This document shows positions 9,259-17,528 of a stretch of 41,858 nucleotides of DNA, one piece after another. The position numbers were made by a program, and so were the translations under genes. The stretch lies in contig JAFGBY010000122.1 of the NCBI GenBank assembly GCA_016932915.1, positions 1-41,858 on the forward strand, given 5' to 3'. The DNA comes from Acidobacteriota bacterium (lineage in GTDB: Bacteria; Acidobacteriota; DATKUA01; JAFGBY01). Each line of letters begins with the position of its first letter. Positions within the stretch are counted from its first letter, which is position 1. The notes under the pieces are model-generated. The model made no database searches. It had not been told where the DNA came from and saw only the letters and a program-made list of their open reading frames with translations.

Positions 9259-9555
9259 ATGAACCAATTCTCTAAAGGGAGCAAGACTGCTATGAATATC
9301 ACGGATGTTAAAATTTATCCGATGGACGAAGATAAACTGAAAGCTTTTGTCTCAATAGTTCTTGATGATGAATTTATTATTAATGATATTAAAATAATCC
9401 AAGGCTCTGAGCGGTTATTTGTATCCATGCCAAGCAAGAAACGCAAAGATGGCAATTTTAAGGATATCGCGCACCCTATCCGAAAAGAGACTCGAGAAGA
9501 AATGGAAAACATTATCTTCGCAGCTTATGAATCAAAGCGTGATGTTGCAGTCTAA
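9259..9555 (+). CDS. spoVG: SpoVG-family RNA-binding regulator (true start may be the internal ATG MNITDVKI)
   Basis: MNITDVKIYPMDEDKLKAFVSIVLDDEFIINDIKIIQGSERLFVSMPSKKRKDGNFKDIAHPI is the canonical SpoVG signature. Confidence 0.95.
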   Translation: MNQFSKGSKTAMNITDVKIYPMDEDKLKAFVSIVLDDEFIINDIKIIQGSERLFVSMPSKKRKDGNFKDIAHPIRKETREEMENIIFAAYESKRDVAV

Positions 9556-9584
9556 TTAAAAAATTAGCACAACAATAATACTGT

Positions 9585-9659
9585 TGGGGTGTGGCCAAGT
9601 GGTAAGGCACGGGCCTTTGGAGCCTGGATTCGGAGGTTCGAATCCTCCCACCCCAGCCA
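9585..9659 (+). tRNA. tRNA-Gln (anticodon TTG), CCA encoded
   Basis: Cloverleaf: acceptor TGGGGTG/CACCCCA, anticodon loop CTTTGGA, T-arm GGAGGTTCGAATCCTCC, 3' GCCA. Confidence 0.95.
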
Positions 9660-9680
9660 TTTTTAGTTAATGGTAAGAAG

Positions 9681-10637
9681 ATGACTTCAGATGCACATGA
9701 AATGAAAGTCTTCACCGGTCGGGCTCATCCTGAACTGGCGGAGAAGATCTGTTCTCATCTCGGCGTTAAAATAGGAGATCAGCAAATCTCCCATTTTAAA
9801 GACGGCGAGATTTATACCCAGATCAAGGAGAACGTTAGAGGGCGGGATGTTTTCATCATTCAACCGATTGTAAAACCGGTCAATCAGAATCTGATGGAAC
9901 TCCTCGTTATGACAGATGCCTTTAAGAGGGCCTCCGCTCACAGGATAACAGCGGTGACCCCGTATTATGCATATGCAAGGCAGGACAGGAAAGACAAACC
10001 ACGTGTTCCTATCACAGCTAAACTTGTAGCGAACCTTCTTACTGCTGCCGGTGTAGACCGTGTTGTCACAGTTGATCTACATGCACCGCAGATCCAGGGC
10101 TTTTTTGATGTCCCTTTAGATAATCTTATTGCAGCCCCGATAATTATAGATTATATTAAACGGCTTAATATTGATAATTTGACAATTGTATCCCCGGATG
10201 CCGGGGGTGTTGAGAGAGCAAGGATAATCGCCAAGGTATTAGGCGCCCAGATAGCTCTCCTTGATAAAAGAAGAAACAAACCCAATGAAGCGGAAATTCT
10301 GAATATCATCGGTGAGGTTAAGGGCAGAAATTGCTTTATCGTTGATGATATGATCGATACTGCTGGAACATTGGTGAAAGCTGCTGAAACATTGGTAAAT
10401 AATGGAGCGGTAAGTGTTCGAGCTGCCGCGACTCATCCAATATTTTCAGATGTAGCTATTGAGAGAATAAAAGACTCAAAGTTAATTGAAGTAATAGTAA
10501 CGGACTCAATCCCATTGAGCGACGATGCGAAAAAGTTAAAAAAGATTAGTCAGCTGAGTATCGGAGTCTTATTGGGAGAGGCAATCTCGAGAATTCACAA
10601 TAACTCCTCAGTGAGCTCTCTTTTTGACTGGAGGTAG
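9681..10637 (+). CDS. prs: ribose-phosphate pyrophosphokinase
   Basis: KVFTGRAHPELAEKICSHLG, HFKDGEIYTQIKENVRGRDVFIIQP, YYAYARQDRKDKPRVPITAKLVA, FIVDDMIDTAGTLVKA. Confidence 0.96.
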   Translation: MTSDAHEMKVFTGRAHPELAEKICSHLGVKIGDQQISHFKDGEIYTQIKENVRGRDVFIIQPIVKPVNQNLMELLVMTDAFKRASAHRITAVTPYYAYARQDRKDKPRVPITAKLVANLLTAAGVDRVVTVDLHAPQIQGFFDVPLDNLIAAPIIIDYIKRLNIDNLTIVSPDAGGVERARIIAKVLGAQIALLDKRRNKPNEAEILNIIGEVKGRNCFIVDDMIDTAGTLVKAAETLVNNGAVSVRAAATHPIFSDVAIERIKDSKLIEVIVTDSIPLSDDAKKLKKISQLSIGVLLGEAISRIHNNSSVSSLFDWR

Positions 10638-10639
10638 AA

Positions 10640-11290
10640 ATGGCAGAAGATTTAATAGTTGATGCTCAAATCCGCAAAGAAACCGGCAAGAACGCAAATC
10701 ACAGGCTCCGCGCTGAAGGCATGATTCCGGCTATTCTTTATGGTGTGACTAATGAAAACATCTCCCTGGCGGTAAAACCACGGGAAATCACACAGATTCT
10801 TAGAAGTAAAAAAGGCGCTAATACCCTTTTCCATATCAACATGGTCGGTGAAAGAACAACCAGAAGTTCGGTTATGATTAAAGATTATCAGATCGACCCT
10901 CTCAGAGACGAACTGATCCACTGCGATTTTATCAGAATTAACCTGGAAGAAATGATTCAGACAACCGTGCCTATTCATATAATTGGCAAGGCAAAAGGCG
11001 TGACTGAAGCCGGTGGTGTTATGGAAACTATCATCAGACATATCGATGTTGAATGTTTACCGATGAATATTCCGGAATCGATCACTGTTGATGTAACGGA
11101 ACTTATGCTTCATGATTCAATAAGAATCGCCGATCTTAAAGTAAGCGAAGGGGTAACATTACTTGGTGATGAGAATATCCTCGTCCTTCATGTTGTTCCA
11201 CCTAGAAAAATAGAAGTTAAATCTGCTGAAGAAGGCGAAGAAGCTGAAGAAGGCGAAGAATCCGAAGAAGAAGCTGAATCCGAAGAATAG
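10640..11290 (+). CDS. rplY: 50S ribosomal protein bL25 (CTC/TL5 form) with acidic tail
   Basis: RKETGKNANHRLRAEGMIPAILYG; C-terminal TL5-like domain and EEGEEAEEGEESEEEAESEE tail. Confidence 0.93.
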   Translation: MAEDLIVDAQIRKETGKNANHRLRAEGMIPAILYGVTNENISLAVKPREITQILRSKKGANTLFHINMVGERTTRSSVMIKDYQIDPLRDELIHCDFIRINLEEMIQTTVPIHIIGKAKGVTEAGGVMETIIRHIDVECLPMNIPESITVDVTELMLHDSIRIADLKVSEGVTLLGDENILVLHVVPPRKIEVKSAEEGEEAEEGEESEEEAESEE

Positions 11291-11304
11291 TTTTACTGGT
11301 TTAG

Positions 11305-11904
11305 ATGTTTGGCTCTTTGAAATCCGACAAGAGAAATTACAAATGGTTGATTGTCGGACTGGGAAATATCGGTAAACGATATGCACATACCCGTCATAAC
11401 TATGGTTTTCTTGCAATTAATAAATATTTACAGGAAAACGGTGGCGGGCGATGGAAGAAGAAAAACACTTATTATTATAGCTGTTTAAAAGAATTCGGCA
11501 TCTTATGCGCGAAACCCAGGACGATGATGAATTTAAGTGGAATCGCTGTCGCCAGATTGGCGCGAAAATATGGATTCCCTCCTGATAAAATTCTTGTGCT
11601 GTATGATGATCTGGATATTAACCTTGGCCAGATCCGGATTCGCCCACATGGTGGGCATGGCGGGCACAAAGGGATAATGTCCATCATAGATTATCTCGAT
11701 ACGACTGAATTCCCAAGAATCCGCCTTGGAATCGGAGCTCCAGGGATAGATGATGTAATTTCCTATGTCCTGGAGGATTTCGGAGAAACCGAAACCGGTA
11801 TAGTTGAAAAAGTTTTGAAAATTGCCTCGGAGGCAATAGACGTGATTATTCAGGAAAACGCAACCGAGGCGATGAACAAATACAACAATAAAAAAATAAC
11901 TTAA
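11305..11904 (+). CDS. pth: peptidyl-tRNA hydrolase
   Basis: LIVGLGNIGKRYAHTRHNYGFLAI, PRTMMNLSGIAV, DDLDINLGQIRIRPHGGHGGHKGI. Confidence 0.95.
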   Translation: MFGSLKSDKRNYKWLIVGLGNIGKRYAHTRHNYGFLAINKYLQENGGGRWKKKNTYYYSCLKEFGILCAKPRTMMNLSGIAVARLARKYGFPPDKILVLYDDLDINLGQIRIRPHGGHGGHKGIMSIIDYLDTTEFPRIRLGIGAPGIDDVISYVLEDFGETETGIVEKVLKIASEAIDVIIQENATEAMNKYNNKKIT

Positions 11905-11916
11905 GAGTATTTATTA

Positions 11917-11964
11917 CTCCTTGCTCCTGTTTAATGGATGACAGGAGCTTGAAGCCGAAAGGAG
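11917..11964 (+). promoter_or_regulatory. structured rpsF leader, candidate S6:S18 autoregulatory motif
   Basis: Outer stem CTCCTT(11917-11922)/AAGGAG(11959-11964); inner stem GCTCCTGT(11923-11930)/ACAGGAGC(11941-11948); 3' bulge TTGAAGCCGA contains CCG; AAGGAG is also the rpsF SD. Confidence 0.6.
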
Positions 11965-11969
11965 AATGA

Positions 11970-12410
11970 ATGGCTACCTATGAATCTATTTTCATTCTGA
12001 ACGCGCAAATCGAAGACGAACTTGAGGAAAAAGTTGTGTCCGAAATTCGCGCGCTTCTCGAAAAAAACAAATGTAACATCAAATTGGAACTGAAGTGGGG
12101 AAAACGTCCCCTCGCCTACCTGGTTAAAAAGCAGAAAGAAGGCAACTTCTACTATTTCGTATGGGAAAGCAAAAACGGAAACATCGTGGACATACTCCAG
12201 GGCAAGGTAAAAGTAACCGATCCCATCATCCGTGCTTTCCATATCAGGATAGATGAAGAGCTGAGACTTCTCAAAAAACGCTATACATCAGGAAAAGAAA
12301 CAAATATTGCCGGTGTATTACGTCGCGATGGAGCAGAAAAAGAAGATATAGATGTTCTTGAACTGATTTATCACGAACCTACAGCTATTTATCTCAGGGA
12401 AGAATATTAA
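11970..12410 (+). CDS. rpsF: 30S ribosomal protein bS6
   Basis: [17 protein letters not shown]...[24 protein letters not shown]; adjacent to bS18. Confidence 0.94.
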   Translation: MATYESIFILNAQIEDELEEKVVSEIRALLEKNKCNIKLELKWGKRPLAYLVKKQKEGNFYYFVWESKNGNIVDILQGKVKVTDPIIRAFHIRIDEELRLLKKRYTSGKETNIAGVLRRDGAEKEDIDVLELIYHEPTAIYLREEY

Positions 12411-12424
12411 TCAGGAGGTATGAA

Positions 12425-12664
12425 ATGAAAAGACGCGGTAAAAAAGTATTTTTCTATAAAAGGAAAAAAGTCTGCAAACTCTGTGAAGAGAAAATTGAAT
12501 ATATCGATTGGAAAGATGTTAAATTCCTGATGGGATTTATTCCTCTGCGCTCAAAGATTATCCCCAGAAGGATATCCGGTACATGCGCACGGCATCAGAG
12601 AAGGCTGGCGAGAGCTATTAAAAGAGCCCGCATGGCGGCATTGATTCCATTCACAACGGATTGA
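12425..12664 (+). CDS. rpsR: 30S ribosomal protein bS18
   Basis: [50 protein letters not shown]. Confidence 0.96.
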   Translation: MKRRGKKVFFYKRKKVCKLCEEKIEYIDWKDVKFLMGFIPLRSKIIPRRISGTCARHQRRLARAIKRARMAALIPFTTD

Positions 12665-12710
12665 TATAGAACTCCGCAGTTATCTCTGCGGTAAGTAAAA
12701 ACGGTACGAA

Positions 12711-13709
12711 ATGGAAAAACAGGAAAATAATAACAATATCAGGATACAGGAAACAAGGCCCTATTACCCTTGGTATGACTGGGTTTCGTTTACTGCGCTG
12801 ACAATACTGTTGAGATTTGTCAGTTATATATTTATCCCGGTATCACTGTTATTACCAGCACCGATATTTGTACTTTATCTGCGGAAAGGCCTTAAAGAGG
12901 CTTTATCCTCTCTTTGCGCCGTCCTGGTTTTTCTGTTTATTTTTGATATAAATCTCGATATCTACATTCTTCAACTGATACTAATCGGAAGCATATCCCT
13001 GTTGTTTTTAGGAAAAATGCTAAAAATTAACAAAAAACCGATCACTGTGCTGACATTAGTTATTCTTATACCTCTTATACTTGTTCCGACTGTAATCCTG
13101 GTAAATAACTACCTGTTTGAAGGCACAACGGAAAAAGCAGTTGAAAATTCATTTAATGAACTCGAGAAACACGTTGAGGGAACGAGAAACTATCAGGAAA
13201 GTAAAGAATCCGACAAGATGATGATGGAAAATGTGCTAGAAAGCACCAGGTGGTTCATGCTGAACCTCTATCCGTTCATCTATTCCGTAATGATTGTACT
13301 TTCTGTCCTGGTTTCTTTATTCCTTGTGAAAAAATTCAGTATTAACCTGATTGCACGAAAATTTGAACTTTTTAAATTCAGCGAAATTGAATTACCTGAG
13401 TTTTTGTTAATCTTTTTCGTACTTTCCGGGTTGGGTGTTGTTCTCGTAAAAGGATTCTACCTTTTTATTGCGAACAACCTCTTATCTTATACCCTGTTCT
13501 TTTATTTTGTGCTGGGTTTCGCAATACTCTATTTCACATTCGAAACCTTCGAAATAACTATGGGAATGAGATTGTTACTGATAATCGGTATGTTCCTGAT
13601 ACCGTTTTTACCAATCCTGTTGATAGGAATCGGGATGCTCAATTCGAGGATCCCACTACGTAAAAAGATTAAAGAATACAAAGAAAAAATATCCAATAGT
13701 GTAGAATAA
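12711..13709 (+). CDS. polytopic membrane protein, DUF2232/YybS-like
   Basis: 332 aa with multiple TM segments; position between rpsR and rplI matches common DUF2232 context. Confidence 0.65.
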   Translation: MEKQENNNNIRIQETRPYYPWYDWVSFTALTILLRFVSYIFIPVSLLLPAPIFVLYLRKGLKEALSSLCAVLVFLFIFDINLDIYILQLILIGSISLLFLGKMLKINKKPITVLTLVILIPLILVPTVILVNNYLFEGTTEKAVENSFNELEKHVEGTRNYQESKESDKMMMENVLESTRWFMLNLYPFIYSVMIVLSVLVSLFLVKKFSINLIARKFELFKFSEIELPEFLLIFFVLSGLGVVLVKGFYLFIANNLLSYTLFFYFVLGFAILYFTFETFEITMGMRLLLIIGMFLIPFLPILLIGIGMLNSRIPLRKKIKEYKEKISNSVE

Positions 13710-13735
13710 ACTGAATTTGGTGATTTGGAGGTCCT

Positions 13736-14413
13736 ATGGAAATCATTCTTAAAGAAAACGTCGAAAACCTGGGGTTACGTGGTGACGTCGTCAAGGTAAA
13801 GAAGGGTTATGCCAGAAACTATCTCATCCCTCTGGGTTTCGCTGTTGAAGCAACTCCTGGAAACATCAAACAGATGGATCAGCAGCGTGAAAAAATCGAA
13901 GCTTTAAAAATCAGGGAAAAGGCGGACGCCGAGGCATTAAAAGAACAGGTTGATAAGATTGAATTGGAAGTCATTAAAAAAGCCGGTGAAAAAGGTGTTC
14001 TGTTCGGTTCCGTTACAACTCAGGAAATCTCTGAACTTATGAAAGAAAAAGGATTTGAGTTCGATAAAAGAAAAATTATCACTTCAGAACCTGTAAAAAC
14101 AATCGGAACATTCGAAATAACAATCAAGATTTTCCCTGAAGTGAACTCTACTATCAAACTGACAGTAATTTCTGAAGATGAATTTAAAGCTCGAAAAGAT
14201 GAAGAACAGGCTGCAGCTGAACAAGCACAGGAAGAAGCTGTAGAAACCGTAGAAACAGCTGAAGAGACCGCAGTAGCCGAAGAAGTAAAAGCAGAAGAAA
14301 CTGTCGAAGCTGAAGAAATAGCAGCAGAAGAAGAAGTAGTAGTAGCTGAAGAAAAATCTGAAGAAGCGGTTCAAGAAGAAGCTACGGAAGAAGAAGAAAA
14401 AGCAGAGGAATAA
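13736..14413 (+). CDS. rplI: 50S ribosomal protein bL9 with extended acidic C-terminus
   Basis: MEIILKENVENLGLRGDVVKVKKGYARNYLIPLGFAVEAT is the L9 signature; last ~70 aa are Glu/Ala/Val low complexity. Confidence 0.95.
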   Translation: MEIILKENVENLGLRGDVVKVKKGYARNYLIPLGFAVEATPGNIKQMDQQREKIEALKIREKADAEALKEQVDKIELEVIKKAGEKGVLFGSVTTQEISELMKEKGFEFDKRKIITSEPVKTIGTFEITIKIFPEVNSTIKLTVISEDEFKARKDEEQAAAEQAQEEAVETVETAEETAVAEEVKAEETVEAEEIAAEEEVVVAEEKSEEAVQEEATEEEEKAEE

Positions 14414-14487
14414 TCCAATGCGCTCATTGTCGTAGCTTTTTATGAAGCTTTAAAGATAGTGAAATCAATTCTTCTATTTTTATAAAG

Positions 14488-14518
14488 AAGAACGAGGACT
14501 TTGCTTCTCGTTCTTTTA
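14488..14518 (+). terminator. Rho-independent terminator after rplI
   Basis: AAGAACGAG-gactttgctt-CTCGTTCTT followed by a T-rich run. Confidence 0.7.
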
Positions 14519-14619
14519 CTTTATTAATAAATGTTGTAATATAACTCTCTTTATTGGAGTAATTATAGAATTAACCCGTCTTTCGGGAATCGGTTATTAA
14601 AACCCGGACATATTTTTAA

Positions 14620-15972
14620 ATGAATAATAATATCGCATTCGATCAAAGAGAAAGAACATTACCAGGAAATCCGGACGCTGAAGGTGCGGTATTAGGCGCT
14701 ATATTGCTGGAAAACCATGCATACAACGCAGCAGCTGAAATCATCAAAGCTGATGATTTCCTCTCTGAACGGAACCGGATTATATTCAACCATATACAAA
14801 GACTTGTCGATGGTGCTGGCGCTGTAGACGTCGAAATTCTTAAAAACAGTCTCACAAACAGTAACGAACTTGAACGTATTGGTGGAGTATTATACCTGGC
14901 GACACTCATCGAAGGCATACCCAGGTCTGTCAACGTCACCCACTATGCCAGAATAATCAAGGATAAATCTATCCTTCGCAGCCTTATCAATGCATCGAAT
15001 AAAATAATAGAGAAATGTTATTCTCAAACTGAAGATACAGAAGCAATTCTCGATGAAGCGGAAAAAAACATATTCGATGTCGCTGAAGACAGAATCCGCA
15101 GAGGTTTTGTAAAGATCGGTGACCTCTCTGACCAGGTTATCACTCTTATTGAAGATATGGATGCAAGAAAGGGAGGCCTTACAGGTATTTCCACCGGATT
15201 CCCTGATCTTGACCAGATGACAGCTGGTTTACAAAAGGGTGACTTGATTATCATCGCGGCCCGTCCTTCAATGGGAAAAACCGCATTTTCACTTAATATG
15301 GCCACACACCTGGCAATAAGAGAAAAGAAAAAAATTGGATATTTCTCGATGGAAATGTCGAAGGAACAGATTCTGCTGAGGATGTTATGCTCCGAAGCTG
15401 CAATCGATATGCAACGTGTTCGTGGCGGTTTCCTGCGCCAGGAGGAATGGATCCGGATACGGGATACGATGAACCTTATCTCCGAAGCACCGATTTATAT
15501 TGATGATACTTCGAGCCTTTCGGTTGTAGAGATGAGAGCAAAAGCGCGCAAACTGAAGCTGGAAGCCGGGCTCGATATCCTTTTTGTTGACTATATGCAG
15601 CTCATGCATTCGGCTGTACGGTATGACAGCCGCCAGCAGGAGATATCCGCAATCAGCAGGGGCTTGAAAGGGCTTGCTAAAGAACTGGAAATCCCGGTCG
15701 TAGCGCTCTCACAGCTCAGCCGCGCCCCGGAAGCACGCGCAGGCCACAGGCCGCAGCTGGCAGACCTCAGAGAATCAGGCGCAATAGAACAGGATGCAGA
15801 CGTAGTTAGTTTTATTTTCCGTGAGGAAATGTACAGGCAAACCGAAGAAAATGAAGGTAAAGCGGAAATTATCATCGCAAAACAGAGAAACGGGCCGACC
15901 GGAACTATTACTCTAACATTCATAAAGAAATATACTAGATTTGCATTATTTACCGCAAATCCTGGAGGCTAA
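14620..15972 (+). CDS. dnaB: replicative DNA helicase DnaB
   Basis: LPGNPDAEGAVLGAILLE, IIIAARPSMGKTAFSLNMA, FSMEMSKEQILLRMLCSEA, LFVDYMQLM, RESGAIEQDADVV, IIAKQRNGPTG. Confidence 0.97.
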   Translation: MNNNIAFDQRERTLPGNPDAEGAVLGAILLENHAYNAAAEIIKADDFLSERNRIIFNHIQRLVDGAGAVDVEILKNSLTNSNELERIGGVLYLATLIEGIPRSVNVTHYARIIKDKSILRSLINASNKIIEKCYSQTEDTEAILDEAEKNIFDVAEDRIRRGFVKIGDLSDQVITLIEDMDARKGGLTGISTGFPDLDQMTAGLQKGDLIIIAARPSMGKTAFSLNMATHLAIREKKKIGYFSMEMSKEQILLRMLCSEAAIDMQRVRGGFLRQEEWIRIRDTMNLISEAPIYIDDTSSLSVVEMRAKARKLKLEAGLDILFVDYMQLMHSAVRYDSRQQEISAISRGLKGLAKELEIPVVALSQLSRAPEARAGHRPQLADLRESGAIEQDADVVSFIFREEMYRQTEENEGKAEIIIAKQRNGPTGTITLTFIKKYTRFALFTANPGG

Positions 15973-16767
15973 ATGCAGAAAGCGGAAAACAGAGTATATT
16001 TAAAGCCGTTCGAGAAGATAGGGAAAGCTATCTTCAAAACAGCCGAGTTAACTGGAATGATTTCACTATTTATAGCAAAAACGCTTCGATGGGCTTTTCA
16101 TTGGCCTCTGGAAGGCAAACTCATATTCAAACAGATGGAGGAGATCGGGGTCAGATCCATACCGGTTGTATTTATTACAACGGGATTCACCGGTATGGTT
16201 TTCGCGCTTCAGAGTTATGCAGGTTTTAAACAATTTACCGCGGAATCGCTCGTAGGGGCTGCTGTTGCACTGGCAATTGTCCGTGAACTCTCTCCTGTTC
16301 TTACCGGATTGATGGTGGCTGGCAGAGCAGGCTCTGCTATGGCAGCCGAAATAGGGACGATGAAAGTCACAGAGCAGATTGACGCCCTTTCGACAATGGC
16401 CGTAGAGCCGATTCAATATCTTATCGTCCCGCGTATGATCGCTTCAATAACGATGCTGCCAATATTGACTATGGTAGGTAACTTCTTTGGTATTTTCGGC
16501 GGTTATCTCGTTTCGGTGGAATTGATGGGACTTAATCCTTCTGTTTACTGGGAGTCATCATATAAATGGCTTGTTATGAATGATTTTATAGCAGCAATGA
16601 TAAAAGCATCATGCTTTGGATTTATTATTTCAGTAATCAGTTGTTATTATGGTTTTAATTCAGAAGGAGGAGCAGAAGGAGTCGGTCAGGCTACAACACG
16701 TTCCGTTGTTATAGCCTGTATGATGATTCTGGTATCCGACTTTTTCCTTACTAAGGCATTGTTCTGA
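15973..16767 (+). CDS. mlaE: MlaE-family lipid ABC transporter permease
   Basis: IPVVFITTGFTGMVFALQ, ELSPVLTGLMVAGRAGSAMAAEIGTMKVTEQIDAL, PRMIAS. Confidence 0.94.
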   Translation: MQKAENRVYLKPFEKIGKAIFKTAELTGMISLFIAKTLRWAFHWPLEGKLIFKQMEEIGVRSIPVVFITTGFTGMVFALQSYAGFKQFTAESLVGAAVALAIVRELSPVLTGLMVAGRAGSAMAAEIGTMKVTEQIDALSTMAVEPIQYLIVPRMIASITMLPILTMVGNFFGIFGGYLVSVELMGLNPSVYWESSYKWLVMNDFIAAMIKASCFGFIISVISCYYGFNSEGGAEGVGQATTRSVVIACMMILVSDFFLTKALF

Positions 16768-17528
16768 TGATTAAATGTGAAGATTTATATAAAGCTTTTG
16801 GATCTAAGGTTGTTCTCGCGGGAGCAAACCTCGAGATAAAAGAAGGTGAATCGATGACGGTCATCGGTGGATCCGGTGTCGGCAAATCGGTTCTGATTAA
16901 AAATATTATAGGATTATTAAAACCTGATAAAGGTAAAATATGGGTTGAAAATACACTGGTAAATGACCTGAATGAATCGGACTTGAGAAAATTGAGGATG
17001 AAATTTGGAATGTTGTTTCAATATGCAGCTCTGTTCGATTCTCTTTCAGTTGGCGAGAATGTGGCGTTTGCATTAAACAGGCATACAAAATTGAGCCAGA
17101 AGGAAATTAAAGACAGAGTGACTGATTGCCTGAACATGGTCGGTCTTTTCGGTGTTGAACATCTCTTCCCCGCTGAATTAAGCGGAGGAATGAAAAAACG
17201 AGTGGGGCTTGCAAGAGCGATTGCAATGCGCCCAAAAATATTATTATATGACGAACCAACTACAGGGTTGGATCCAATAATGGCTGATGCGATTAACAAT
17301 CTTATCATACGCCTAAAGGAGAAACTCCAGGTTACATCGATAACAATTACACATGATATGGTCAGCGCTTATAAAATTTCCGACCGTATCGCCATGTTAT
17401 ACGAGGGGAAAATAATCGAGGTGGGAACTCCCGGCGAAATTAAAAAATCGCAAAATCCTTACGTTAAACAATTCGTAACCGGCAGCGCCGAAGGGCCGAT
17501 AAAAACGGTCTCACTGGAGGGAATATGA
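16767..17528 (+). CDS. mlaF: MlaF-family lipid ABC transporter ATPase
   Basis: Walker A GGSGVGKSVLIKNI; signature LSGGMKKRVGLARAI; Walker B ILLYDEPTTGLDP. Overlaps mlaE stop. Confidence 0.94.
   Translation: MIKCEDLYKAFGSKVVLAGANLEIKEGESMTVIGGSGVGKSVLIKNIIGLLKPDKGKIWVENTLVNDLNESDLRKLRMKFGMLFQYAALFDSLSVGENVAFALNRHTKLSQKEIKDRVTDCLNMVGLFGVEHLFPAELSGGMKKRVGLARAIAMRPKILLYDEPTTGLDPIMADAINNLIIRLKEKLQVTSITITHDMVSAYKISDRIAMLYEGKIIEVGTPGEIKKSQNPYVKQFVTGSAEGPIKTVSLEGI

Noticed and set aside
9512-9715. 67-aa minus-strand ORF (…GWGGRIRTSESRLQRPVPYHLATPQQ…)
   Set aside because: Antisense translation of tRNA-Gln, a well-known spurious ORF type.
11159-11416. 85-aa Phe-rich minus-strand ORF
   Set aside because: Antisense of the acidic tail of rplY and the start of pth.
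14084-14374. 96-aa Phe/Tyr/Cys-rich minus-strand ORF
   Set aside because: Antisense of the GAA-rich acidic tail of rplI.
14414-14619. Possible small gene between rplI and dnaB
   Set aside because: Region contains a terminator and probable dnaB promoter; no supported ORF.
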